DNA from: a virus
Length of the DNA stretch: 39,672 nt
IMG/VR virus record: IMGVR_UViG_3300045994_000090
Location: 1 to 39,672 of that record
Reading direction: 5' to 3' (one strand)
Shown here: in pieces, positions 14,112-21,802 of the stretch
Layout: the number at the start of each line of letters is the position of its first letter
How positions within the stretch are numbered: the first letter of the stretch is position 1
Program-made: the position numbers and the translations under genes
Notes under the pieces: model-generated
The model's database searches: none
What the model was told of the DNA's origin: nothing
Seen by the model: the letters and a program-made list of their open reading frames with translations, nothing else

Positions 14112-14994
14112 CAATACAGTTGTAGAACAAATGCATACGACACTTAAATTTGACGAACCTGGCCATTTAGAGTTTGTTGAGCAACTTAACAATATCGACG
14201 TTAAAATTGTAGGCGCACCATCAGTGGCAGAATTTAGAAAGACTATATCAGTCTTTATGATGAACACTTGGAATGACCATTTGCATTTTGAGTTCAGCGA
14301 AGAAGCTATTGACCAGTGCATAAAAGACTTATTTGCTGGCAAGATATTACCAACTGGTATGGAAACAATTGGTATTACATGGTCAGTTAGTGGTCTTAAC
14401 TTGATTGACACCACTCACTTAATACGTCATAGATTGTTTTCATTCTCTGCACAAACACATGCCGATCGCGACATGAGGGACGATATGTGCGTAGTAGCAC
14501 CCGGCATCATAGCCAATGAAGACTTTTATGACCGCTATCAATCTATTGTTCGTAACGCACACCAACTGTACATTGACATGATGGACTCTGGTAGAGTTAA
14601 TTGTCTTGACGCCAGAACCATCATGCCACGTTGCATGGACCATTTCTATATTACCAGATGTTGCATCAAAGACTTGGTTAGCTATTGTCAGATGCGCGCA
14701 GATGAGCAAATACAGACAACTGTAGACAACGTTGTGGCTATGAAACTATGGCTGGAAGTATTGAAACTATATCCGTTCTTAAAAGGGTTAGTGGACTTCA
14801 ACAAACCGGATGCTTACTATGTAAGCCAATGCTCTGCAGGTAAGACTAACATCTTTCCGCCGAATAGAAAGAACGACTCGTTTGAGTGGGCTGATGGGCA
14901 GTTTGTACATGCCATTCATCGCGATAGTTTCCCTGGTGGTGACGTCTATCTAAAGCTTAGAGCAGAATTATTAGCTCAAATAGACGCTATTTAA
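14098..14994 (+). CDS. thyX: FAD-dependent thymidylate synthase ThyX, divergent phage type
   Basis: The product is 298 aa. It would methylate dUMP to dTMP using FAD, NADPH and methylene-tetrahydrofolate. The signature appears as LIRHRLFSFSAQTHADRDM (RHR at 110-112). Canonical ThyX has RHR-x7-S; here the eighth position is Thr120, as in a phage branch with AQ-x-x-x-DRDM. The C-terminal part (LDARTIMPRCM, then LVSYCQMRADEQIQ) matches the ThyX substrate-binding segment. Upstream and downstream genes supply its dUMP: dUTPase-like at 15032 and dCMP deaminase at 15417. Confidence 0.87.
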   Translation: MPKNNNTVVEQMHTTLKFDEPGHLEFVEQLNNIDVKIVGAPSVAEFRKTISVFMMNTWNDHLHFEFSEEAIDQCIKDLFAGKILPTGMETIGITWSVSGLNLIDTTHLIRHRLFSFSAQTHADRDMRDDMCVVAPGIIANEDFYDRYQSIVRNAHQLYIDMMDSGRVNCLDARTIMPRCMDHFYITRCCIKDLVSYCQMRADEQIQTTVDNVVAMKLWLEVLKLYPFLKGLVDFNKPDAYYVSQCSAGKTNIFPPNRKNDSFEWADGQFVHAIHRDSFPGGDVYLKLRAELLAQIDAI

Positions 14995-14999
14995 CTGCA

Positions 15000-15021
15000 A
15001 TGGCCAAGGATGGCTATTTTT
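15000..15021 (+). terminator. short hairpin with T-run, AGGA loop
   Basis: ATGGCCA/TGGCTAT with loop AGGA is followed by TTTTT and then the TAGGAG ribosome site of the next gene. Nearly the same sequence occurs on the minus strand below the capsid gene (33096-33116). It is probably a weak terminator or attenuator between genes. Confidence 0.5.
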
Positions 15022-15031
15022 AGGAGTTGCT

Positions 15032-15427
15032 ATGAGACAGATATTGGCAATGCAATTAGAGTTACAACAGCTTATTGCATCAAAAAGTAACAAGATAGAT
15101 CACAGTCCTTACGCTAATGAAGGTGGTTTAACTAATGGCGATATGGTGCATTATATAAAAGACCAGGCGTACTTCTTACAACAAGAAATAACAGAATTGG
15201 CAGAAGAGTTTGGTGGTAAAGATGTTCTTAAGCCATGGAAGGCCAATTATGTCAATGTAACATCTGCTATAGCCAGTGTTACAAATCAGACAAAGTCAGA
15301 AGCCATTGATGCTCTATGCTTCTGTATGAACATTTGCTTGGCTGCCGGTATTACTCCAGAAAACATAATGGACGAATATTCTAAAGTTTGGCTTAAAAAC
15401 ATAAATAGGCAGCACGATGGCTACTAG
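15032..15427 (+). CDS. all-alpha NTP pyrophosphatase, dimeric dUTPase/MazG-like
   Basis: The product is 131 aa, all helical. Metal-site motifs are FLQQEITELAEE (E-x-x-E-x-x-E/E) and KSEAIDALCFC (E-x-x-D), and the end KVWLKNINRQHDGY matches the closing motif of dimeric dUTPase_2 proteins (K-x-x-x-N-x-x-R-x-x-x-G-Y). It would hydrolyse dUTP (or a related dNTP) to the monophosphate, feeding dUMP to ThyX and keeping uracil out of DNA. MazG-type pyrophosphatase activity on other nucleotides is the alternative. Its last 11 bases overlap the dCMP deaminase gene. Confidence 0.8.
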   Translation: MRQILAMQLELQQLIASKSNKIDHSPYANEGGLTNGDMVHYIKDQAYFLQQEITELAEEFGGKDVLKPWKANYVNVTSAIASVTNQTKSEAIDALCFCMNICLAAGITPENIMDEYSKVWLKNINRQHDGY

Positions 15428-15869
15428 ACCTAGTAAACATTTCACATTTTTAGTAATGGCCCACCATCTGTCAAAGCAAAGTACTTGTAGTCGCAGGCAA
15501 GTAGGAGCTATATTTGTCAATGATAGGAGCCACATTGTTGCATCAGGCTATAATGGTGCACCGTACGGATTTGGTCATTGCATAGACAACCCATGTAATG
15601 GTGCGCTATTATCAAGTGGTACTGGGCTGGCAGAATGCGGTGCCGTACATGCAGAACAAAATGCACTAATGCAATGTAGTGACGTACATAGTATATACTC
15701 AGCATACTTGACATGTTCACCGTGCATGCATTGCCTAAAGATGCTACTTAATACTGGTTGTAGAAACATATACTTCTTAGAAGAGTACGCAGATAGTGAA
15801 AAATGTAAGCAAATGTGGGAAAACGCTGGCAGACTTTGGCACAACTCGAGTAATATAGTTTACAAGTAG
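15417..15869 (+). CDS. deoxycytidylate (dCMP) deaminase
   Basis: The product is 150 aa. The zinc deaminase motifs are CGAVHAEQNA (His78, Glu80) and SPCMHC (Cys103, Cys106). SRRQVGAIFV and ASGYNGAPYG are typical of dCMP deaminases (ComEB-like). It converts dCMP to dUMP, the substrate of ThyX. The gene overlaps the dUTPase-like gene upstream, so the two dUMP-producing enzymes are probably translated together. Confidence 0.93.
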   Translation: MATRPSKHFTFLVMAHHLSKQSTCSRRQVGAIFVNDRSHIVASGYNGAPYGFGHCIDNPCNGALLSSGTGLAECGAVHAEQNALMQCSDVHSIYSAYLTCSPCMHCLKMLLNTGCRNIYFLEEYADSEKCKQMWENAGRLWHNSSNIVYK

Positions 15870-15887
15870 TATTTTAATTGATATAAT
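15859..15887 (+). promoter_or_regulatory. sigma70 promoter with extended -10
   Basis: TTTACA (15859-15864), 17 bases, then TATAAT (15882-15887) with TG at 15879-15880. The -35 overlaps the end of the dCMP deaminase gene; the ATG of the next gene is at 15915. Confidence 0.7.
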
Positions 15888-15914
15888 GTACATTCTAATC
15901 AATCGGAGAACCAC

Positions 15915-16154
15915 ATGCAAACATTAATAGTTATAGACAGTGTAGAGCTAGATGTAGAATTTAACTATAGACCAGGTAAACCGGCAAAGGTAGACGGACC
16001 ATGGGAAACGTCCTATCCTGCACAAGACGCTGAGGTAGAGCTAATTTTGGTACAAGTTAATGGCATTAATATTTTTGAACTGCTTAGTGAGAAAGCACTG
16101 ATGCAAATAGAGTCGTACATAGAAGAGAACGTAGATGGCATTGTACGCAATTGA
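15915..16154 (+). CDS. conserved-type phage protein (79 aa)
   Basis: The product is 79 aa with ribosome site TCGGAGAACCAC. The sequence VELDVEFNYRPGKPAKVDGP followed by VELILVQVNGINIFELLSE is typical of a small beta-rich protein common in phages, whose function is not known. It has its own promoter. Its 3' end overlaps the next small gene by 20 bases. Confidence 0.75.
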   Translation: MQTLIVIDSVELDVEFNYRPGKPAKVDGPWETSYPAQDAEVELILVQVNGINIFELLSEKALMQIESYIEENVDGIVRN

Positions 16155-16296
16155 TTCTCGTTCATGCAAAGTACCAGTTTACGTACCAAACATATATGTG
16201 AATTGGTTTATAAGAGGTAAGTTCGATAGACTTGAGTTAAGATTAAAGTATATGAAATTACTAGATAGTGCAATAAATGCTGGTTGTCGATTCTAG
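16135..16296 (+). CDS. small basic hypothetical protein (53 aa)
   Basis: This frame has 53 codons from MALYAIDSRSCKVPVYVPN to SAINAGCRF. It starts inside the 3' end of the preceding gene, with AGAGAAC as a modest ribosome site. The product has two Cys and a basic helical C-terminal half. It ends shortly before a strong terminator, consistent with being the last gene of this unit. No family is recognised. Confidence 0.6.
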   Translation: MALYAIDSRSCKVPVYVPNIYVNWFIRGKFDRLELRLKYMKLLDSAINAGCRF

Positions 16297-16322
16297 CTCC
16301 TATAAAAATCGACACATTCTAT

Positions 16323-16350
16323 GGCAGGCCTAATTAGCCTGCCTCTTTTT
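16323..16350 (+). terminator. rho-independent terminator
   Basis: GGCAGGC (16323-16329) and GCCTGCC (16337-16343) form a perfect GC-rich 7-bp stem with loop CTAATTA, followed by TCTTTTT. It is among the clearest terminators in the window and separates the nucleotide unit from the ligase unit. Confidence 0.9.
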
Positions 16351-16366
16351 ATTTATAAGGACTAAA

Positions 16367-17413
16367 ATGACAACATTATATAAAATAACAAACGTAGGAC
16401 AAGTATACATATGGACTATAGCGGCTAACGATGCTATTATACATATCAGATACGGCATAGTTAATGGCGCCATGCAAGACAGATTTGAGCACATTGAAGT
16501 AAACCAATCTGGCAGAACTCTCTCAGAACAAGTAAGATTACGAGTACAATCAAGAGTTAATCGTAGACTTGACCAAGGTTACAGATATAGCATCGAAGAA
16601 GCTAGATCAAACGTTGGTAATAATGCGATGGACTTACAACGACCAATGCTGGCCAAGCAGTTTGATAAAATAAGAGCTATTGACTACAGTACTTGCTTTG
16701 TACAAAAGAAGTACAATGGCCATCGTTGCCTTATAACCAACCAAGGTGAAGGCAACATTGCCTATTCGCGCAATGGCAAGCCGATAACTTCAGTTGACCA
16801 CATACTAAAAGGTATAGAGTTGGAAGAAGGTGAAACTCTTGATGGTGAGCTATACATCCATGACACACCATTGCAACAACTTGGTAGTCTTATACGTCGT
16901 AAGCAACAAGACAGTGCACTGCTACAGTACGTAGTGTATGACTCTATGATAGATGTGCCATACGCTTATAGGTTAGACTATATTAATAGTCTATCATTTA
17001 GCAAAGACATATCAGTTGCACCAACAGAGTCATACTCACATAAAGTATCTTTGAAAGACCAGCTAGATGAGTCTATTGCTGATGGCTATGAAGGCCTTAT
17101 ACTTCGGCATGGCAACTATGGCTATGAAGCTGGCAAGAGAAGTTCATCACTGGTTAAAGTAAAGAAGTGCATGGATGAAGAATTTTTGGTTGTCAATATA
17201 GAACCATCCAAAGATGGTTGGGCTATACTGGTATGTCATTTAGACAATGGTACTTTTAAAGTACCTGCGCCGGGCACGATGGAAAACAAGATGCAAATAT
17301 ACAAGAACCGCCATGATTACATTGGCAGATTTATAACTGTAGAGTTCTTTGAGTGGACTGATGGCAAAGTGCCATTCCATCCTAGAGCAACCAACTGGAG
17401 AGACGTAGAATGA
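16367..17413 (+). CDS. ATP-dependent DNA ligase with N-terminal WGR-like domain
   Basis: The product is 348 aa. It seals nicks in replicating DNA. Residues about 1-85 resemble a WGR domain (TLYKITNVGQVYIWTI, IIHIRYGIVNG). The adenylation domain has the KxxG-type motif CFVQKKYNGHRC (Lys about 114), then LDGELYIHD, EGLILRHG and LVKVKK; the C-terminal OB part ends with FFEWTDGKVPFHPR. WGR fusion to phage ligases is known in the family. The gene follows a terminator with a ribosome site TAAGGA; a promoter for it is not obvious. It overlaps the next gene by 4 bases. Confidence 0.9.
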   Translation: MTTLYKITNVGQVYIWTIAANDAIIHIRYGIVNGAMQDRFEHIEVNQSGRTLSEQVRLRVQSRVNRRLDQGYRYSIEEARSNVGNNAMDLQRPMLAKQFDKIRAIDYSTCFVQKKYNGHRCLITNQGEGNIAYSRNGKPITSVDHILKGIELEEGETLDGELYIHDTPLQQLGSLIRRKQQDSALLQYVVYDSMIDVPYAYRLDYINSLSFSKDISVAPTESYSHKVSLKDQLDESIADGYEGLILRHGNYGYEAGKRSSSLVKVKKCMDEEFLVVNIEPSKDGWAILVCHLDNGTFKVPAPGTMENKMQIYKNRHDYIGRFITVEFFEWTDGKVPFHPRATNWRDVE

Positions 17414-17637
17414 GTACTGTAATATTCGACTTTATAATGGCAGCTATAGTAGTTAGCATCTTATATGTAACATTATTTCATGGCAAAACCATGTCACCAC
17501 CGACACCACCTGCAGTAGAGCAGAAGGCAATGCCATGTGTTGGCACTGGCACAGATTACTTGGTATCAGTTGAAATGACTAAGTTCCTAGAGAACGAAGG
17601 CCACGGTAAAGTATTTGACGAAGGGGATATGGAATGA
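17410..17637 (+). CDS. small single-pass membrane protein (75 aa)
   Basis: The product is 75 aa. An N-terminal hydrophobic segment (about residues 5-23, IFDFIMAAIVVSILYVTLF) is followed by a short Pro-rich linker and an acidic C-terminus. This suggests an inner-membrane anchor with a soluble tail. It overlaps the ligase stop (ATGA) and the following micro-gene (ATGA). No family is recognised. Confidence 0.65.
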   Translation: MSTVIFDFIMAAIVVSILYVTLFHGKTMSPPTPPAVEQKAMPCVGTGTDYLVSVEMTKFLENEGHGKVFDEGDME

Positions 17638-17732
17638 TTTCACAATATAAACTTGGTATAGCTGATTATATTGCTACTGCCGTACTAATCATAGCACCAT
17701 TGGCTGTTGTGATTTATTTATTAACTAATTAA
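17634..17732 (+). CDS. 32-aa single transmembrane peptide
   Basis: This tiny frame starts MISQYKLGIADYIATAVLII and ends VVIYLLTN. About 20 residues form a transmembrane helix. It begins at an ATGA overlap with the stop of the 75-aa membrane protein and is followed closely by the gene at 17742. Coupling plus a coherent membrane segment support a real gene, though the length makes this uncertain. Confidence 0.5.
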   Translation: MISQYKLGIADYIATAVLIIAPLAVVIYLLTN

Positions 17733-17741
17733 GGAATTGTT

Positions 17742-18212
17742 ATGTACACCGAAAAAGAACACTTGTTAAAAGACTTGCGACCCAATAAAGAGCCTACCGG
17801 AGGATTGCACCAACCAAATGTGGCCGATACATTTAAAGTAGAGCCAGTGGCACAAAGTGGCATATATGATACTTTAATATCAACTTCTGCTGAGGCGCAA
17901 GAAGTGGCTAGTGACTTCGCTAAATGCATATCGACAGATGAATACAACGAAGCTTTACATATGCAGACAGGTTATTCGCATACAGCCAAACAAAGTGAGG
18001 CCGGCCTACCTAATCACATCAGAGAATTGGTAAACATGGCTAAGAAGGTGCAGAAACTTGAGGCTGCCTACAGGGAATGTTGCCAAATGAACACTTGGAC
18101 GGAAGAGTCGCCAGGTAGTTGGGCACATAGAAAGGTAGATTTTGATTTACTTGAACGTGATTTGCTTGCTGCAAGAATACTTTACTGTAAACTAATAAAG
18201 GAAGCGCCATGA
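17742..18212 (+). CDS. hypothetical protein (156 aa)
   Basis: The product is 156 aa with ribosome site TAAGGAATTGTT. The N-terminal third is polar (PNKEPTGGLHQPNVAD), and the rest is helical, with a charged helix ELVNMAKKVQKLEAAYREC and a final helix DLLERDLLAARILYCKL. Some phage proteins of nucleoside-kinase regions share the 'W-T-E-E-S..G-x-W' wording, but I cannot place it in a family. It overlaps the next gene by 4 bases. Confidence 0.65.
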   Translation: MYTEKEHLLKDLRPNKEPTGGLHQPNVADTFKVEPVAQSGIYDTLISTSAEAQEVASDFAKCISTDEYNEALHMQTGYSHTAKQSEAGLPNHIRELVNMAKKVQKLEAAYRECCQMNTWTEESPGSWAHRKVDFDLLERDLLAARILYCKLIKEAP

Positions 18213-18724
18213 GCAAAAGATTCGGACGAAATCAGAAACGTAAATTAAAGGCTGAACTGGCAGAATCGAATAAAGCTCTGGTTAATCAGATAAATACTTC
18301 ACAGGCTATGCAAAAAGAACGGCGATGTTTAGAGCGCGACATTAAAAATATAATAGAGCTTGTGGAGCGTTTCTGTTACAATTCTGCAGCCATACCACCA
18401 AAACTGACCGGGCATACAAGTCATAGTTCATACAGACTTCCTATGGGCGGTGTCACAACTTTATATGAACAAGTAACAAGCTTTATTCCAACAGACGATA
18501 TGGGCATATTGCGAACAATAGACGTGTATAAATTGGATATGTACATAGCAGACTATATAGGGGAGTTCTCTAAGTGTGTACATCTGAAGTTCGGTGATAT
18601 AGCTAAAAACAGCTATGCAATGTCTATGGACGCATTTAGCAGAGCACCAGCAGATTATGTGGCGCATAACATAACGGTGAAGCTGGTAACAGACTTGCAG
18701 AAGACTATTGGTAAGGAACGATGA
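18209..18724 (+). CDS. hypothetical protein (171 aa)
   Basis: The product is 171 aa. The N-terminus is basic and coiled-coil-like (FGRNQKRKLKAELAESNKAL), followed by RRCLERDIKNIIELVERFCY. The remainder looks globular. No motif or family is recognised. It overlaps both neighbours by 4 bases, so it belongs to a coupled run of unknown genes (17742-19035) at the end of the rightward arm. Confidence 0.65.
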   Translation: MSKRFGRNQKRKLKAELAESNKALVNQINTSQAMQKERRCLERDIKNIIELVERFCYNSAAIPPKLTGHTSHSSYRLPMGGVTTLYEQVTSFIPTDDMGILRTIDVYKLDMYIADYIGEFSKCVHLKFGDIAKNSYAMSMDAFSRAPADYVAHNITVKLVTDLQKTIGKER

Positions 18725-19035
18725 TAGTGACAAGACTGGCAGAAGACTTATATGCTGCAACTCAAGATGGCAAAAAGTGTGTGGCAACCACTAGACTGGT
18801 TGCTATGCAAATGATGTCAAGATGGTTAATTATGGAGAAGACTATGGAAGAACTGATAGAGGCCGCTAAACTGGTAGAGTTTGCAAGAAATGCAGTAGTA
18901 GAGTGCATGCCTAGGAGTACGTTCAATATGACCATAGAAGAACGTGATAGACTAGATGCTAGGTATGTCAGTGCCGTAGGTGCGTATAATGAAGCACGAA
19001 GGCAATACGATGAACTAGTAGCAATTTGCTTGTAA
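18721..19035 (+). CDS. hypothetical helical protein (104 aa)
   Basis: The product is 104 aa and almost entirely helical: MQMMSRWLIMEKTMEELIEA, then ERDRLDARYVSAVGAYNEAR. It is the last gene of the rightward arm and is followed within 10 bases by a terminator. The family is unknown. Confidence 0.65.
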   Translation: MIVTRLAEDLYAATQDGKKCVATTRLVAMQMMSRWLIMEKTMEELIEAAKLVEFARNAVVECMPRSTFNMTIEERDRLDARYVSAVGAYNEARRQYDELVAICL

Positions 19036-19044
19036 TTAGAAACT

Positions 19045-19069
19045 AGCCCAGATCAATCTCTGGGCTTTT
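19045..19069 (+). terminator. terminator between converging arms
   Basis: AGCCCAGA (19045-19052) pairs with TCTGGGCT (19059-19066), then TTTA. It closes the rightward arm. Read leftward, the same stem is followed by AGTTTCT, so it may also help stop late transcripts. Confidence 0.85.
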
Positions 19070-19178
19070 ATTGCCTATCATCTTTAGAATTTTGCATTGA
19101 ACTAAGACTTACTCCACCTATGGCAAATGGTGGAGTACCATGTTTTAACGTGTGCAGTAAAAAATCTATATAGTTCAT
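19068..19178 (-). CDS. possible small gene at the end of the late unit (36 aa)
   Basis: This frame has 36 codons (MNYIDFLLHTLKHGTPPFAI to NSKDDRQ) and starts 14 bases below the stop of the 62-aa gene. No Shine-Dalgarno sequence is visible, only an A-rich leader, and the stop lies in the terminator stem. It is plausible as the last late gene because of position and composition, but may be chance. Confidence 0.35.
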   Translation of the reverse strand: MNYIDFLLHTLKHGTPPFAIGGVSLSSMQNSKDDRQ

Positions 19179-19191
19179 ACTTTTACTTTTA

Positions 19192-19380
19192 CTAAGTGCG
19201 TCGTTTGTCAATAACTCCCATCATTGGTGCTTGTAAGGCAAGTCCTGCCATTTTACCAGGGTCTTGCATATCTTGCATACTTGGTATATTATGATTAATA
19301 TTACTTTTAAGTTGTTGCCATTGATTATTAAGCGGACTACCTTTAGCAACTAACTGCAAATAATCGTCTATTGCACTCAT
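19192..19380 (-). CDS. small late hypothetical protein (62 aa)
   Basis: The product is 62 aa with an ATGGAAATTATCTT leader. It is polar with a helical first half (MSAIDDYLQLVAKGSPLNNQ) and a Met-rich end (MAGLALQAPMMGVIDKRRT). It follows copy D of the dispersed hairpin element, which lies between it and the long ejection-type gene. A minor virion or end-of-operon protein is possible; no family is recognised. Confidence 0.55.
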   Translation of the reverse strand: MSAIDDYLQLVAKGSPLNNQWQQLKSNINHNIPSMQDMQDPGKMAGLALQAPMMGVIDKRRT

Positions 19381-19417
19381 AAGATAATTTCCATTGTTAA
19401 AATATTCGATTTAAGAG

Positions 19418-19484
19418 ATGATAATTATTATCTGATAGATTGATATAGATCATATAATTATCATTCAACAGGGTCGATTCTCGT
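19418..19484 (-). repeat. dispersed inverted-repeat element, copy D
   Basis: On the minus strand this reads CGACCCTGTTGAATGATAAT, then CTATATCAATCTAT, then AATTATCATCTC. That matches copy C (10451-10525) in its left part and copy A (398-460) in the rest. The inner stem is 10 bp (19418-19427 with 19455-19464); the outer arm is decayed. It lies in the 139-base gap before the 62-aa gene, in the same orientation relative to transcription as the other copies. Confidence 0.7.
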
Positions 19485-19519
19485 CATGATTTGGATATGA
19501 TTATCATGATATATCTATC

Positions 19520-21802
19520 TCATTTTTCTTTATAATTATCTTTCAACCATTGTTGTGCTTTAGTCAGTTTATCGCCAACGCCTTTAACTTGGCCTTCTAC
19601 TGCATTATACGCCTCTGGCCATGGTTGAGCATACTCCTCTGCAGCTCTAGTATATAGTGCTGGGTCACCAAAGTTCTTGCCAGACGCATATTTTAGCAGA
19701 CCGGTAGTAACTGGGTAACCATTAACATATGCACGCAAAGCCAGATTGGTAAGTCCAGATATAGGATTAGTCTCACTTGGTGATAGCAGACGTTGTAGTA
19801 ATGTAGCTTTATCGTTAAGACCATGCTCATGAATACCCATACCAGATAAGTCACTACCAGCCTGGTGCGTCTGCATATAGTTAACTTTGGCCAACTTAAA
19901 TAGAGTATTAAGATTGTCGCCAGCGCCTTCAGTTAAGAAACGCTTAGAGTCACTATTCAATGCATACTGACCAAATCTAGCCGGGTCAAATCTGCCTAAT
20001 GGTGTAGTACCATGCTCCATCATCATATTAGCCAAAGCCCATTGTTCATTAGCCTTTTTAAATTCAGCCAAGTGCTCTGGCCCCATGCCACGCTCTACAG
20101 ACTTGTCAAGAGTACTTAAGAATGGCCCTAATGCTCTAGCTTTACTATTGTCACCATTGTTATAGTACTTACTAATGTCTTCTTTAAGTCTGCTACGTAG
20201 ATCGGCAAAATCCTTGCCATTGACTGTAGATGGTGCTTGTTGACCAAGCGTGTTTACATTAGGCGCCATCAACTTATCCATACGACGCTTATAGTCCATA
20301 GCGTCATTATAGATGTTCTTGCCTTCTATAGTTTTATCGCGCTCTAGTTGAGTAGTATGTGCAGATAGTACATGCCTATCCATGGGGTCAAATACGCCAG
20401 TTGTACTAGCCTCTAATCTGTTGAAATTATCCTTAAGACCTTGAAGGTGTACCGTTAATTGCTCTGGGCCCATAGAGTCGACTTGACCTCTCGGTATACC
20501 AAGTGCTTCATACGCTGTACGATTGGCGGCAATATCGTTACCATCCATAACTTCTTTTAATGGGCCTGCAAAGTTATTAGTGTTCTTCATACCAGCTTCA
20601 AAACGTTGATACTTTGGTATGCCATACTTTAGGCCAGGAGTTAACGTATAGCCACTGCGTGTAGCAAAGTCTAGCAAGTCTTTCTCGTGCGGAAACTTAT
20701 CTCGCATGTTCGGTGAGTTAGCTAACCATGGTCTTGCAGCAGAGCCAATTAATGTGCCAAGAGCGGATGATAGCGCGCCCTCACCGGCGGTATGATCTGG
20801 ATGCAGGGCACCCTCTATACCACCAAGCGCAGCTGAACCAACCATAGTGCCAGAACCGGCCATAAGTGGTGACATACCTTGAACTCTATTGGCTCTACCT
20901 ATGGCAGCATTCTCCATAGGCTTAACAACTTCTCTCTGTAGTCGTTTACCAATAGTTGCGTCTAGTATGGGATTGTCTATGCTGGCTAATTTATTTACGA
21001 CTCTAGACAGTACACCTTTGCCCTCATTAATAGCTGCGCTAGGTGTAAATGCCAATTTAGATATGACGGCTTCTGCGCCTTTAGCCAATTTTGGTCCTAT
21101 TAGCGCACCATCAATCATGTAAGGTATTGAGCCACCTATCATCTCTGGCATACCAGAGTTCTCATTGCGTATGGCGTTAAGTTGGTCTTTCTCTGCTCTA
21201 TCTGCATCAATGGACTTTGATTCGTTTAGCCATTCGAGTGGTGTTTTAAATCCGGCCATACCGGATACTGTATTACCTGCATGTTTTACACCAGTATATA
21301 ACTTATCTATTTCTTCACCGGCCTCAATAGCAGCTCTACTATCTGGAAACTTGGTTACATACTTATTTATAGCTGGAGCCCAACCACCGGCTATAGGTAT
21401 CATACCGGCAATATCCTGCGGAGATACTGCTGGTATATCTTGTAGGTCTTTATATTTTTGGTATGCAGCCGGGCCTTGTTTGTACGCAGATAGTTCTTTG
21501 CCAAATACGTCTGGCACAACATTAGAACCAGGTAAATGCTCCATTAAATCTTTAGTACTAGACTTAAATGCGTCTGGCACAATATTTTGCATATTACCAA
21601 GATGCTTGTTAAAAGTATCATTGGTACTAGGTACAACAGGCACGCTAGGAGTTGGCCTAGACTGCATACTAGTATATACGCCTTTAAGCTGACTATCGCT
21701 CATGTCTGATACAGGCGTCTTCTGTAGTGCAGTTTCCTTTGGCGCCACATATTGCGCGTGTGCAGCCATTAAATCTTCGTCGCTCATTTCAGAAACTTTC
21801 AT
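19520..21802 (-). CDS. large internal virion / DNA-ejection-type protein (760 aa)
   Basis: The product is 760 aa. The N-terminus has two short 'MSD..L' repeats (MSDEDLMAAHAQYV, MSDSQLKGVYTSM), as seen in internal virion proteins. It continues with a Pro-rich linker, Gly/Ala-rich hydrophobic stretches (about residues 150-170 and 225-350) that could insert in membranes, and long polar helices. It lacks recognisable enzyme motifs. Its place at the distal end of the structural operon, after three Gln/Gly-rich proteins, matches the ejection-protein cluster of short-tailed phages (P22 gp7/16/20 or T7 gp14-16). No lytic transglycosylase motif was noticed. Confidence 0.6.
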   Translation of the reverse strand: MKVSEMSDEDLMAAHAQYVAPKETALQKTPVSDMSDSQLKGVYTSMQSRPTPSVPVVPSTNDTFNKHLGNMQNIVPDAFKSSTKDLMEHLPGSNVVPDVFGKELSAYKQGPAAYQKYKDLQDIPAVSPQDIAGMIPIAGGWAPAINKYVTKFPDSRAAIEAGEEIDKLYTGVKHAGNTVSGMAGFKTPLEWLNESKSIDADRAEKDQLNAIRNENSGMPEMIGGSIPYMIDGALIGPKLAKGAEAVISKLAFTPSAAINEGKGVLSRVVNKLASIDNPILDATIGKRLQREVVKPMENAAIGRANRVQGMSPLMAGSGTMVGSAALGGIEGALHPDHTAGEGALSSALGTLIGSAARPWLANSPNMRDKFPHEKDLLDFATRSGYTLTPGLKYGIPKYQRFEAGMKNTNNFAGPLKEVMDGNDIAANRTAYEALGIPRGQVDSMGPEQLTVHLQGLKDNFNRLEASTTGVFDPMDRHVLSAHTTQLERDKTIEGKNIYNDAMDYKRRMDKLMAPNVNTLGQQAPSTVNGKDFADLRSRLKEDISKYYNNGDNSKARALGPFLSTLDKSVERGMGPEHLAEFKKANEQWALANMMMEHGTTPLGRFDPARFGQYALNSDSKRFLTEGAGDNLNTLFKLAKVNYMQTHQAGSDLSGMGIHEHGLNDKATLLQRLLSPSETNPISGLTNLALRAYVNGYPVTTGLLKYASGKNFGDPALYTRAAEEYAQPWPEAYNAVEGQVKGVGDKLTKAQQWLKDNYKEK

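Noticed and set aside
12924-14994. 2-aminoadenine (Z) genome pathway, because of the HD protein, MazG-like protein and family A polymerase
   Set aside because: No PurZ-type adenylosuccinate synthetase is encoded, and the HD protein has YfbR-like motifs.
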